DNA of 64,000 nt from Cacajao melanocephalus (taxonomy: Eukaryota > Chordata > Mammalia > Primates > Pitheciidae). Below the pieces are notes generated by a model. The model made no database searches, was not told the origin of the DNA, and saw only the letters and a list, made by a program, of their open reading frames with translations. Within the stretch, counting starts at the first letter, position 1, and each line of letters begins with the position of its first letter. Of the stretch, positions 45,260 to 56,689 are shown piece by piece. The stretch spans positions 1 through 64,000 of the forward strand of contig CAUYLG010071677.1 of the NCBI GenBank assembly GCA_963573385.1, in the 5' to 3' direction. Made by a program: the position numbers and the translations under genes.

Positions 45260-46187
45260 GAGCTACAAAATGTGGCTTCTCCTCCCACATAACTGCTTGT
45301 TAAACAATATGAATAGATGTTATCACATAATTGGGATTAATGCATAGACATATCTACGGCATATGGTGAATTGGAAGCTGCTTGGCAAAGTAAGTTCTGA
45401 ATGTCACTTGGCAATGGGTTATGTGCATTAAATTTATGCTTTTTGCTAAGACTTCACTGGTCAAGAAAAATGTGTGCAAAAATATCATAATCTGTGACAA
45501 ACTCACTAATACCTACTGGACTATGTGATTAGTTTTTAAACTCAGTTCTGTGACACAATGTAGGCAGTTCAGTAAACTCTAAAATCAGCTTAAAGCTGGA
45601 TAGGATACAGGATCTAATAGCTCTAATGAGAGTAACTAAATTAAAGAACTAAATATAAACTTAGCATGATACTTTGCAAAATTGAAACCTAGGAATAGGG
45701 TTCCAATTAGGAAGAAAATATGAGATCCAGCATTAGAACCACAGGGATTTTTTATTTTAGTGGAGTGAGTGGAGAAAAAGATTTAGACTGGATATGTGTG
45801 TGTATGCGTGTGTATGTGTACATGCATACATGCACATGGATTCACACACATATATTTTTAAAGCAAGACTATCAGTTAAATACAATCACCACCAAAGAAC
45901 ATGATGAAAGTTCTCGAAGTACATCTGATGGAGAATCTAAAGCCCAATTAATCCCATAAGTCTATAGTATTAGGAAAGGTGGTGTTTGTGAAAACTGTCT
46001 CTCAAAAATACATTGTCTTTCAAATAAGCTGTCTCTCAACAATACTATTGTTTTATCAGATATTTTACTATTCCTTTGGCCATAAATGCTTTTTTGAAAT
46101 TCACTTTGAAGCACTGCAGAGAAATGCAAGCAGTGATCGATACCCCTAAAACAACCCAAATAACAATTTAAAGAGGCCAAGCTGCTC
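45260..46187. other. Anonymous sequence
   Basis: No repeat or gene recognised except the TG/CATA tract at 45794-45835. Confidence 0.4.
45794..45835. repeat. Interrupted (TG)/(CATA) microsatellite
   Basis: Alternating 'tgtgtg', 'tatgcgtg' and 'catgcatacatgc' units. Confidence 0.85.
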
Positions 46188-46478
46188 TTTTTTTTTGTCA
46201 TCAGAGTCTCGCTCTGTCACCCAGGCTGGAGTGCAATGGCATGATCTCAGCTCTTGCAACCTCCCTCTCCTGGGTTCAAGCAATTCTCCTGCCTCAGCCT
46301 CCTGAGTAGTTGGGATTACAGGTGCCCACCACCATGCCCAGCTAATTTCACATTTTTAGTAAAGACCAGGTTTCACCATTTTGGACTCTCTGGTCTTGAA
46401 CTACTGACCTCAAGTGATCCGCCTCACCTCAGCCTCTCACAGTGCTGGGATACCTCATGTGAGCCACCACACTCAGCT
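46188..46478 (-). mobile_element. Alu, antisense
   Basis: Dimeric Alu in reverse with a short T-run. Diverged in the left monomer ('acagtgctgggatacctcat'). Confidence 0.93.
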
Positions 46479-46639
46479 GTGGTGCACTTTTCTATCTTGG
46501 ATCATGTGTGGTACTGACCTGATGATCTAGATTTAATAAAATCACAAAAACATGGAAATAATTCAGTGTCAGATGAGAAGAGAAAGACTTCTTGTTTCAC
46601 TTACATAGGCTGGATTAGAGACAAAGCCAATCAGAGGTG

Positions 46640-47390
46640 AGGAAAAAGCCTCACACTTGATGTAATCCCTAGAGTCTCTGGAAGTCCTACTCCTTCGACT
46701 GGGACAGTACAGGCATGCCTGCTGAGCACAAAACCCACCTCTGTTGTGGCATTGACCACGTTGAGGTCACCACCTGACACATTGATCACCACTTGATGAG
46801 GTCTGTCTTGAAGATCCTGACTCAGCAACAGATGAATAAATACACTCTCAGGCACAGAATGCAGTGTAAGAGTCGAGCTGGGGGTCGTCAGCTGCTCTCA
46901 GAGGGTGATTGCAGCTAACCAACACTTACTCCTTCTTCTTCCTTGCATTTATTCAGTATAGATTTAATAACAGAGGTTCTAAGTCAACATACTTGTGGAT
47001 AATTAACATGGTTAAAAGAGTGGTTTCACAAATGATAAAAGGTTTTGGTTCTTTGGCCCGGAACAAACACCATTAATGGGTAATCCCCCTTTGTGTTGGA
47101 GGATAGGACCATCCAACACAAAGTTTACATGAGTAAACAGTTAGAGAAGAAACAAAGGGATGTGGGGTAAACAGACTTAACTGGGGAAGCTTTTATTATC
47201 CTTAATCTTCACCTTATGACCTAATGCTGTAAGGTGAGAACTGGCTGCCTTCAGCCAAAACTTCTACTGAAACTAATGCGAACTTCTCAGCCTTCCAAGA
47301 AGGTTTAAGACTATAATCTTACAACGTTCCCTAATATTTCCCTTAATATTTTGCCAGCCACCCTGAGTGAATCTCAACATGCTGTCATAG
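46640..47390. mobile_element. Medium-reiteration repeat, probably an LTR, family unassigned
   Basis: The order 'cagctgctctcagagggtga', 'acacttactccttcttcttc', 'tagatttaataacagaggtt', 'gcccggaacaaacacc', 'ttaatgggtaatccccc' and 'ctggctgccttcagccaa' recalls a known human interspersed repeat that I cannot name confidently. It contains a perfect 12-bp stem hairpin at 47089-47123. Confidence 0.45.
47089..47123. repeat. Perfect 12-bp stem hairpin, 11-nt loop
   Basis: CTTTGTGTTGGA (47089-47100) and its exact reverse complement (47112-47123) enclose an 11-nt loop. Confidence 0.9.
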
Positions 47391-49365
47391 AGAATCAGGA
47401 GTGAACCTGTGCATAAAGACCTTGCCTCCTTAATTCTTGTATCCTAGTTATTTGGGGAAGAACAGAGAAGCCTAAAACCATTTCCTCTGATTCCCCAAAC
47501 ACTCCCAGCCTCATCCTCATTTCCACTATCTGTTCCTTTCTGTCACCTCTGTCCAACTCCTGCAATCCTTCCAGTGTGTCCTCTGAATTCATGGCTCGTT
47601 ATCAGCAAACTCCCTTAGTCCTTCTCCTTGTCTCTGCATGTTCTTCTCCCCTCTTGTTCTGAGGCAAGCCTGACTCTGCTCTGAAGTGGGGGTCTGGTTT
47701 TCTCCCACAGCCCTGATATGACTGGGTGTGGAGGAGAGTTAAGTATCCCTTGCTCTACAATGCGGCTTTCAGACCATTCTTCCTCCCACATCTCCAGCTT
47801 TGAGTTATATCCCATATTATAAGATTTTGTCACCTACCATTTCTCAATATTGCTGTTATCTATGACTCCGTAATTTCTATTCTCATAGCCATGTGTGGTG
47901 CCATACATATTGGTGAGAGGGGATCTTCTTTGTCTCCTGAGTAAGGCGTGTATTATTCAGCATGTATTAGAAATGTTATAAATATTTGTTGACTAGGAAA
48001 TTAAGAAAATATACATTTTCTTAAGCTCAGTTCCTCTTTCAAAAGTAGTTTCAATAATAATTGGTTATACTGCCTCCAGAGGATCCAGTACATCAATAGC
48101 TTGAGTTAAACCCCTTAAGGTATTTATGGTAAATAAACAAGAGCTTTACTTAACAAAAGCAAGACTACTTACGCATTAGTTTTGATCAATTGCTTTGTGG
48201 TCACTTTCATTAGACTGTTTAATTTGAACCACAATTAGATTTTATCCTTTTAAAAGATGAAGCCAGTTCCCTAGCCATTAGTTAAAGGGTCTGCCTAAAG
48301 TTGGCAAAATTAAAGTTGGTTACAAGATGGATGTTATATACCTTCTACTGTTGATCCGACTCAGCAAAATAGTATACTTATCTTTTAAGAAGCAACTATT
48401 GCAACTCCAATAATGAAAACTTTAGTTTCTTCCTGGAGCAGGTGAATAATAACACATAAAATGCTTTCAAATATATTACTAGAGCACTCTGCTCCTGGAA
48501 TTCCACGAGGAATCATACAGTGAATGCCAACAAAATACATTAATGATTTCTACTCTTTTTTAGGAATGTAAATACACACATAGATAATTTATAAATGTAT
48601 TAAAATGGAAATATCTAAATGATGTTCCATTATTACCTTTTTATTAAAGTGATGAATGAAATATCCGTTGTAAATTTCTCAAACTCCCAGTGTCACATTC
48701 ACTTCAAAAGCAACGGAAGAGACAGCTCAAAGGAGGACAACTCTGGAGAGCTAGGACTTTAACAATAGCCAATAATGTTCTAGTCTGCTCTTATTGTTCA
48801 GAAGTTCTTTTACCTTTAAGAATAAATTCCAAAGGAACATTCCCTGGGTGACTAAATCATCCAAAGGAAAGGCACGAGGTTGGCAGATAATTTAAATTAT
48901 CAAAAAAAGATTACATCATCACATGCAAAAACACCTGTATTTGCGTAACAAATTACTTGCTTAAAACAAAAAAACACCTAACTATTATACTCCTATATGA
49001 TGCCATTTCTCTTAAATAATGAAAGCTTCTTTGCTAACCTCAGAGAAGAACAGTATAAGGCCTTGATAAAGACCATGGGCACAGGTGTCAAACTGCCTTC
49101 TTTTTCACTGCTAGAACAAAGACTTGGCAATCTTGTGTACCTCACTCAACGCTGTTGGACCCCTGTCTGTAAAGTGTGTCTTCTCATAGGTTTCTTGCGA
49201 AATTTGAAAGAGATTGTCATGCAAAGTGTCAAGTGCATATTAACTACCCAGCACATTTTATCTTTTCTTAGTAGTTGTGGTTCTCCCATTATTACACAAA
49301 GAGTTATGTAGCATTGAGCCAACTGTCTACCCTTGTTTTTTTGGTCATCAGTGGGAAACGTAGCA
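47391..49365. other. Anonymous, repeat-poor sequence
   Basis: No named repeat. A 104-codon single-exon frame (48997-49311) has no recognisable domain, no obvious promoter and no homologue that I know. I do not call it a gene. Confidence 0.45.
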
Positions 49366-49378
49366 TGTCATCTTTCTT
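49366..49378. repeat. 13-bp target-site duplication, left copy
   Basis: TGTCATCTTTCTT, identical to 50051-50063; brackets the composite element. Confidence 0.88.
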
Positions 49379-50050
49379 TCTTCTCTTTTTTTTTTTTTTA
49401 AAGAAAGGAAAAGAGAAAAGAAGAAAGAAAGAGCGAAAGAAAGAAAAAGAATGAAAGAGAGAAAGAAAGAGGAAGAGAAAGAGGGCGAGGGAACGTGATT
49501 CTTATTCTATTGCCCAGGCTAGAATGCAGTCTAAAAATGGGTATTAAAAACCTCCTTTATGCCAATAATTGTGCTTAACGATGGAGACAGGAAGGAATAA
49601 GGGATGAAAATGACAAACAAGCAGCCAACCAATATTTTATTTAAACCTGTGAAATGTTGTGCAATTGCTGAGGAGTGATTTACTTCCAATTATGTGGTCA
49701 CTTTTAATATAGGTATAATGTGATACTGAGAAAAATATATGTTTTTTGGATTTGGGGTGGAGAGTTCTGTAAATATTTGTTAAGTTTACTTGTTCCAGGT
49801 CTGAGTTCAAGTCCTGGATATCCTTGTTAATTTTCTATCTTGTTGATCTGTGTAATATTGACAGTGTAGTGTTGAAGTCTCCCACTATTATTGTATGGGA
49901 GTCTAAGTCTCTTTGTAAGTCATTAAGAACTTGCCTCATGTGTCTGGGTGCTCCTGTATTGGGTGTGTATATATTTAGGATCGTTAGCTCTTCTTGTTGC
50001 ATTGATCCTTTTACCATTATGTAATGTCCTTCTTTGTTTCTTATGGTCTT
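49379..50050 (-). mobile_element. Composite L1/Alu-tail retroelement, copy 2, complete with target duplications
   Basis: Read on the minus strand it starts near 50050 within the L1 ORF2 endonuclease domain. The frame at 49835-50056 has the conserved QQEELTILNIYTPN and DSHTIIVGDFNT blocks. L1 sequence stops near 49664 and an anonymous segment follows to about 49535. An Alu 3'-end piece (about 49502-49533), a GA/CT-rich tract and an A-tail (T-run 49386-49399) complete it. TGTCATCTTTCTT flanks it perfectly at 49366-49378 and 50051-50063. Direct flanking repeats plus an A-tail are the signature of LINE-mediated insertion. The L1 coding part is broken and incomplete. Confidence 0.88.
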
Positions 50051-50063
50051 TGTCATCTTTCTT
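50051..50063. repeat. 13-bp target-site duplication, right copy
   Basis: TGTCATCTTTCTT, identical to 49366-49378. Confidence 0.88.
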
Positions 50064-50454
50064 GTGTCAGTTCAGGTGGAAGGTCTAGTGCAGGCAAGAA
50101 GATGAAGAAAATGTGCAGAAACAAATCAACCTTAGGGGAAATTTTTCAGTGCAGCACATAGGTTTACTATACTTGTATTGCATTAAAACTGGGGACTTTA
50201 AAGAGAAGGAGGCATGGCTGTCATGAAGGAGAATACTTACCCTAGTCCTTAAAAAGATCTGGTTGAATTCCTGATTGCAGCAATGCCAAGCACACAGTTA
50301 AAGAGATTATTGAATATCTTCTGGGCTTCTCCAATTTTCCAGAACATTCAGAATTAGGTAAAAAGCAAGTTTTCTTTTCCAAATTTGGATCATAACTATT
50401 CCAGTACAAAGTCAAAGAAAAGAGAACAGGTATCAAACACATAGCTTTAGATTA
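50064..50454. other. Anonymous sequence
   Basis: No repeat or gene recognised. Confidence 0.4.
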
Positions 50455-50810
50455 TCCAGTATCCATCCCTCTCTTCTGGCCACGGTAATTGGTCCAAGGG
50501 AAGGGCAAACACCCAGGCCAGGACAACAAGACTCCCTGCCTTGCAGCTGGGCTAGAGAAGCTTCCATTCTCACTGGTTGTGAAGCTGAATGTCTGCAATC
50601 CCAGAATCACTATCAGCTGTGACCTCTGCCAAGTGGAGGGAGGTAGTGTGAAAGAATGAAGTTGACACAGAGAGGGATGATGACAGAGTTCTGGTGGTGA
50701 TATAGTTTCTGTTTCCAATCATCCCTACTCTTCCCAAGCTAAGATTGTTCAGGTTTTGAATATTTCAGCTACTCCTTCAACTTTCTAGTAACTTCTTACA
50801 GTTCCCTGAT
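50455..50810 (+). mobile_element. LTR-like ancient repeat remnant
   Basis: 'ccctctcttctggccacggt', 'aattggtccaaggg', 'gaatgaagttgacacagaga' and 'gacagagttctggtggtgat' resemble the same broad LTR-like class as 42950-43382. The class is uncertain. Confidence 0.4.
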
Positions 50811-50866
50811 CTTCCTCCTGCCATGTAGGTTAAGTTGGTAGGTGCCATTAAAAAATGAAACAATGT

Positions 50867-51173
50867 GCCAGGCATGGAGGCTCATGTCTGGAACCCCAGC
50901 ACTTTAAGAGCCTGATACAGGAAGATCACCTGAGACCAGGAGTTCAAGACCAGTGTAGGAAACATGGCAAAACCCTGCTTCCACAAAAAAAAAAATACAA
51001 AAATTAGGCAAGAATGGTGGTTTGCACCTGCCATCTCAGCTACTGGGGAGGCTGAGGTGGCAGGATCACTTGAGTACAGGAAGTCAAGGCTGCAGTGAGC
51101 TGTGATTGTCTCACTGTACTCCAGCTTGGTTGACAGAGTTCCTATATCAAAAAAAAAATAAAAGTTAAAAAAA
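50867..51173 (+). mobile_element. Old Alu (AluJ-like), sense
   Basis: Diverged dimeric Alu with central and terminal A-rich tracts. Flanks 'taaaaaatgaaacaatg' and 'taaaaaaagaaaagatg' are a plausible aged target duplication. Confidence 0.9.
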
Positions 51174-51229
51174 GAAAAGATGTGTAAACCTTAAAATTGT
51201 CTACTACTTATTGAATTACTAGGGTCATT

Positions 51230-51400
51230 AAATAAATCATCTTCCTTATTCTTCACAAAAACCCCAGATAGTGTTGTAGAGGGAACTGGGACATAAAATG
51301 ATTAAGTGACTCATACAGATAGCTACTAAGTGGAAGAATAACATTTCAAACTCACATCTGTGTAACTCTAAAGGCCATGTTCTTCAGACTACGAGTAATA
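51230..51400 (-). mobile_element. MIR SINE, antisense
   Basis: 'ttattcttcacaaaaacccc', 'aaaatgattaagtgactcat' and 'gctactaagtggaagaataa' follow the reversed MIR order. Confidence 0.75.
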
Positions 51401-52404
51401 ATGAAATGGAGCATAGTCATCTACTGCACTCACTGAAACTCTTCAAAATAAAATTAGAAAAAAAAAACATCTTCAATGAAAGTAGGATATAGCTGACACA
51501 TAGAAAAAACTATGTTTGAAATTTACTGCAATTTAGAACAAACTGAGGAAGGATACAGGAACTGATGTAAGTGCAAATATAGATTTTGCTAAAAGTAAAT
51601 GATATGTTCCTAAAAGGCTCAACTAGTATTTAATTTTGAAGGCACAAAAAAAGTCATGAATGGACTGAAGACAAAGGAAGACATTCCTATAAAAACTTAC
51701 TTTGACACCATGGAAAACAAAAGTTGATAGAACTAAAAAGAGAAATGGGCTAATTTCCAATCAAATCATGCAGGAGTTTCTCAAATAATATTTCATTCAA
51801 TGTCATTTTGTTATTACTTTGATGAGAAAAAAAAATGATTCCTGGTTGGTAAAAGTAATTTCATTATATGTCTTTGTGCTTTAAATCACGGTTTTCAAGA
51901 AACTATCTGTGATGTTATGTGAGGACTTGCTGTGGTTGGAAACTTTAATTCATTTTTCTCAGTAACTGACATACTAAGCAGAAAAGATCAGAAAAGATAT
52001 AGAAGATCTGAACAATGCAATTACTAACCTTGACCTAATAGACATACATAGAACACATAACTCAGTAATCATTTTTTACTAATGTGTATGGAATATTTTC
52101 CAGAACAGATCACACACTGGACCATAAAGAAAAACTAAATACATTTCAATGATTGGCATGATGAAGAATATTTTCCCTAATTTGCAGTTGAATTAAGCTA
52201 GAAATCAGTAACAAATACATAACTAAAATTCCAAACTACCTGAAAATTACATAAAAACTTTTAACATGTAGAACTTCATATAGAGAGGACTCCCCCAGAA
52301 AAAGCATTCTTGAAAGTTTGAACATTCCTTAAACATATTTATATATTGGGCAATAAAGTAAGCAAATTCAAAAAAAGAGAAATATAATTGATCACATTCT
52401 TTTC

Positions 52405-52415
52405 AATATAGAAAT
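52405..52415. repeat. Target-site duplication of FTL pseudogene, left
   Basis: AATATAGAAAT, matched by AATATGGAAAT at 53223-53233 (one mismatch). Confidence 0.75.
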
Positions 52416-53222
52416 TGGCAGTGCATCCAGCAGTCCTGTGAATCTGCCTCTTGCTTCAACAGTGTTTGGAAGGAACAGACTCTCTCTCTTCCAGCCCCCA
52501 ACCACCCTCTAATCTCTTCTTCACTTGCAACCTCCAGGACCATGTTCTTGGCTGTCTCTTGGTCTGGGACCACCCAGTACCATTTTTGGTGTTAGCTCCT
52601 TCTTGCTGACCAATGTGAACTTCCAGATTTCTCAGAATTATTACGCTGAGGTGGAAGTAGCTGTCAACTGCCTGGTCAATTTGCATCTGTGGGCTTCCTA
52701 TGATTACCTCTCTCTGGGCTTCTATCTTGAAGATGCAAAACCAGGGTGGCAGCCACACTGTATTCCAGGAAGGGCAGAAGCTGTCTTAAGATGAGTGGGG
52801 TAAAACCCTGGGCCCCATGAAAATGACCATGGCTCTAGAGAAGAACTGAACCAGGCCCTTCTGGATTTTCATGCCCTGGATTCTGCCCACACAGACTCCC
52901 ATCTCTGTGACTTTCTGGAGAGTAAATTCCTAGATAAGGAAGTGAGATTCATCAAGAAGATGGGTGGACCTGACTAAACACTTCAGGCTATCTGGCTCCC
53001 AGTCCAGACTGGGCAAGTATGTCCTCAAAAGTCTCACTCTCAAGCATGAATAGGAGCCTACTGAGCCCAGGGACTTCTGAAGGGCCCCTCTCAAAGAATC
53101 AGGGCTTCTGCCTGAGCTTCTGCATCGAGCCACTAGCCAGCTTTTTAACAATCTTGGAGCCCTCTCCCAAGCCTTAGACCAAATGGAAATAAAGCTTTTT
53201 GAAGCGAAAAATAAAATGATAA
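52416..53222 (+). pseudogene. FTL pseudogene: Ferritin light chain processed pseudogene
   Basis: The sequence follows spliced FTL mRNA from 5' UTR to 3' UTR without introns. Ferritin light chain is the non-catalytic subunit of the cytosolic iron-storage shell. Residual coding matches include [18 protein letters not shown] and YLSLGFY (helix A region). Later blocks match 'gatgagtggggtaaaaccc', 'aaccaggcccttctggat' and 'catcaagaagatgggtg'. Lesions: the start region reads ATG-TGA; about 95 nt of helix B coding sequence is deleted between 'gggcttctat' and 'ttgaagatgcaaaacc'; further frameshifts follow. The 3' UTR ends with AATAAA (about 53190) and a poor A-rich tail. It is inserted in an L1M with imperfect 11-bp target duplications. 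Many FTL pseudogenes exist in the human genome; I cannot say which this is. Confidence 0.95.
52447..52478 (+). promoter_or_regulatory. Vestigial iron-responsive element in FTL pseudogene
   Basis: CTTGCTTCAACAGTGTTTGG retains the CAGTGT apical loop and the flanking stem of the FTL 5' UTR iron-responsive element, the RNA hairpin bound by IRP1/IRP2. One stem base differs from the parent as I recall it (GGAAGGAAC for GGACGGAAC). It would act only if this locus were transcribed. Confidence 0.8.
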
Positions 53223-53233
53223 AATATGGAAAT
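53223..53233. repeat. Target-site duplication of FTL pseudogene, right
   Basis: AATATGGAAAT, partner of 52405-52415. Confidence 0.75.
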
Positions 53234-54948
53234 CAATCACAAAAATATAAGAAAACTCCATTCTGGAATTCTCAATATTTTCTAAATTTTAAAGAGCTTT
53301 GGGTTAAAAGAGAAAACTAAAATGCAACTGCAAACAACATAATTCAAGGCAAATGGAATAATGTCTAAAGCAGTACTTTGAGAAAGTTTAATAGCCTTTT
53401 AATAGTTACTAAAAACTAAAGAATGCAAATAATTAAATATCTAACATAAGATATTAGAAAAGGAACAAATTTATACACACAAAAATAATAAAAATAAAAA
53501 ATTAAGTCAAGAGCAAACACAGCACTTCAAAATTTTTAAATAAGATAGATCTCATGTTAAGTGTTTGTGCCACAAACAACAAAAGAAAGGGAATACAAGG
53601 AAACTTTGGGAAGAGTTGTATTTGTCTATTACCTCTGTTGTGGTGCTGATATTATGGATGTTTGCATATGTCCAAATTCATCAAATTGTACATATGAAAC
53701 ACATGCAGTTCTTTGTATATCAGTTATAACTCCAAAAAGCCATTACAAAAATAATCACAAACATGCAAACAAACAAAAAACCCAAAACACTAGATATTCA
53801 ATTGTTTTCCTGGGTTGAGGGTGGTAGAGAATAGGCAAACCACTAGCTAACTTCTAGGATCGCATCATTCTGATACCACTTAACCATTTTAAATAATCAA
53901 GAGAAAAGGAAGATTATCATATACTTATGAAAGCTTTTGTAGGTTTTAGTCAATACCAAAACCTGTTTAATGTAGTCTTGCTTGTTGCAGAGGACCAACT
54001 ACATGTTGCCTATGAAATATGCTTTAAATACAAAGACACAAATAGATTAAAACTAAAAGAGTAGAAAGTGATATACCATGCTAACACTAGCCAAAATAAA
54101 GTTGGAATGGTTATATTACTATTATATGAAGTGAATTTGAGAGCAACGGATATTTCCAGTTATTTAAAAAGCTACTTTTATTAGTTAAGGGGTAATAACT
54201 TGTTAAGATAAAATAAATATAAATATTTATGTTTGTTACAAGAGTACTTCAAAATACTTGAAGCAGAAACCTGATAGAAATGAAAGGAGAAATAGATAAT
54301 TCTGCAATTATAGTCAGAGTTTTTCATTCCCTTTTTTCAATAACTGATAAATAGAAAATTAGGATAAAAATTTGAACATTATTAGTGTATTGACCTAACT
54401 GACATATAGAACTACCATACAAAAACAGAAGAATTCTCAGACTTTTCATGTGAACCTGGAAAATGTATAAAGATAAATCATATTCTGAGGGAGAAAACAA
54501 GTTTCAGTAAATATAAAAGGCTCCTAGTCATATAAAGTCTATTCTCTCATCATATTTGAATTAAAATGAAAATCAACAGGCAGATATAAAAAATTCTGCA
54601 CATATTTGGAAACTAAATAAAAACCTATGGATCAAAAAGCCCAACAGGTCAAATAATAAAGGAAAATTAGAAGGTATTTTGAAATGAATAAAAATAGACA
54701 CATGACGTATCAAAACGTGTGGATGTCACAAAGAAGTGCTATGAGTTAATTTAGAGGATTAAAGAACTATATTGTAAAGAACAGAAAAGTCTCAAATCTT
54801 AAGGTGGGACATCTGTTCCCATCTTAAGGAAATGAAAAGGTAAAATAAATGCAAAGTAGATTATAAGAAATAATAAATAACAGAGCAAAAGTCAATGAAA
54901 TCAAAAACTAAACCTTAATACAGAAAATGAAATCAAAACCAGATTCTT

Positions 54949-55276
54949 TTTTAATGTTTATTTTAAGTTCAGGGGTGCATGCACAGGTTTGTTACATAGG
55001 TAAATTGGTGCCATGGGGGTTTTTGTATAGATTATTACCCAGGTATTAAGCTTGGTGCCCATTAGTTATTTTCCTGATCTTCTCCCTCCTCCACCCTCCA
55101 AAAAGCCCTATTGTTCCCCTCTATGTGTCCATGTGTTCTCATCATTTGGCTCCCACTTGTGAGAACATGTGGTATTTGGTTTTCAATTACTGCATTAGTT
55201 TGCTAAGGATAATAGCCTCCAGCTCCATCCATGTCCCTGCAAAGGACATTATCTCATTCTTTATCATGGCTATATA
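54949..55276 (-). mobile_element. 5'-truncated primate L1 3' end, antisense
   Basis: 'gtttattttaagttcagggg' to 'tatctcattctttatcatgg' is a primate L1 3' end in reverse. AAAACC(A/T)GATTCTT flanks it at 54935-54948 and 55277-55290. Confidence 0.92.
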
Positions 55277-55290
55277 AAAACCTGATTCTT

Positions 55291-56133
55291 AACACCATAT
55301 AAATGTCATAAAAGACCAAAAAATGCCACATGATCATCTCCATAGATGGAGAGGAAGCATTATAGTTTCCTTGGGCACTGTGGGATTAATTTCTTCAGAC
55401 AGGAATAGAAAGGCTGCTTTCACTGAGATTGGGTAAGCCAATACTGCTAAGACTGGAGAGGCTACTTCCACTAGGAAGGAAAGGCCACTTCCACTGGCAA
55501 AGAAGATTCATCAGATTTAGGGGCTCAATGTTCCCTGCTTCATCAGAGTCTTCCCACATTTCCCCCTTCCAACTTACAGGATCTCATTCTTTCCCAGTCA
55601 ATACTCTCACTGCAAAAGTAGATATTCCTTGGCTGGAAGTTCAACTTGCATTGTTTTCAAACAAGTACAGAATGAGATTCTGAATTTGATCTCACCGGTC
55701 TTAGTGTTGTAGTTACCAGGGATAAACCTCTCCTTCAGGGCACACATACAAAACTTCAGTTCATTTATGCAGCACTTGAGCTTGGAATACAAATCTCTGA
55801 GCTCATTCTTTTCTTTCACCACTTTATTCTGTGACATTAGGAGCAACCAAACCACCTCATTATGTTAATCAGTTTTCCAAAAATATTTGGAACTATTATA
55901 TACAGAGTAATCCACTTCCTTGCTTTTTATAAGAGGTTAGTTAGGATATCTAATGGAGATATTTTTTCTATCTCTATTGCCTGATCATTCCACGGACTGC
56001 CAGCGTCTTCTTAATTACTAGAAATAAAATTATTAACATTTATATATCTAATTAGATTAGAGACTCAATTCCAGACACCCCAGAACCAATTTTAAAAACT
56101 TAAACTTATCTTCTAGAACAATTATTGACATTA
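55291..56133. other. Anonymous sequence
   Basis: Has the texture of an old repeat around 55330-55860 (imperfect repeats of 'ggctacttccactaggaa' and 'ggccacttccactggcaa'), but no family is named. Confidence 0.4.
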
Positions 56134-56138
56134 ACATC

Positions 56139-56622
56139 TGTATTAGTTTGGATTCCTAGAGAAACAGAACCATATGAGATATATTACATATACATGAGAT
56201 AAATATAAAATAACAGAATTGTGGAAGCTGCAAAGTCTGAAGACCTGTAGTCAAGAATTTAGAGACCCAGAAGAGCCAGTGGTATAGTTTCAGTCCTAGT
56301 CCAAAGACTAGAGAGCCAATGATGTAAGTTTCAGTTCAACTCTGGGTCTGAAGGCAGGAGGAGACCAATATTTCAGGTCAAAGCCAGTTAAGCAAAGAGA
56401 GTAAATTCTCTCTTACTCAGTCTTTTTAAATTCTATTCAGGCCTCCAACAGGTTTGATGAGGACCACCCAGTTGGGGATGGCAAACTTGTTTACTCAGTG
56501 TACCAAGTCACATATCAATCTCATCCAGAAACACTCTCACAGACATACCCCAACTAATATTTCACCAAATATCTAGGCATCCTACAGTTCATTGAGGCTG
56601 ACACATAAAATTAACATTAACT
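56139..56622 (-). mobile_element. MLT2-type LTR (ERVL), reverse orientation
   Basis: The plus strand opens TGTATTAGTTTGGATTCCTA and has 'agagaaacagaaccatatga', 'ctattcaggcctccaacagg' and 'ctctcacagacatacccca', closing 'cacataaaattaacatta'. This is the reverse of the MLT2 order. No internal viral sequence adjoins it. Confidence 0.85.
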
Positions 56623-56689
56623 GACTGTTAGTAAAAGGTCAAAAAACAACAGATGCTGTCAAGTCTGAAGAAAAAAGGGAATGCTTATA

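Larger units (their letters stand above)
51690..54948 (+). mobile_element. Old L1M ORF2 segments, sense, interrupted by FTL pseudogene
   Basis: 51965-52404 and 53223-53530 are one endonuclease/RT-region L1M split by the FTL pseudogene ('cttgacctaatagacataca', 'cagatcacacactggaccat'). 53540-53740 resembles an L1M 3' end ('tcaaattgtacatatgaaac'). 53980-54948 repeats the 5' part of ORF2 ('gaaatgaaaggagaaataga', 'acatatttggaaactaaata'). So at least two L1M copies are present. Frames are destroyed. Confidence 0.75.

Noticed and set aside
48997..49311. 104-codon open frame in repeat-poor DNA
   Set aside because: No recognisable domain, no promoter or splice context and no codon signal that I can see; a frame this long is expected by chance in 64 kb.
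49386..49500. GA/CT-rich tract as an SVA hexamer region
   Set aside because: It lacks a regular CCCTCT array, the VNTR and SINE-R parts, and follows L1 and Alu-tail sequence in a different order.
49835..50056. 73-codon minus-strand frame resembling an endonuclease
   Set aside because: It is a piece of L1 ORF2 inside the composite element, truncated at both ends, not a gene.
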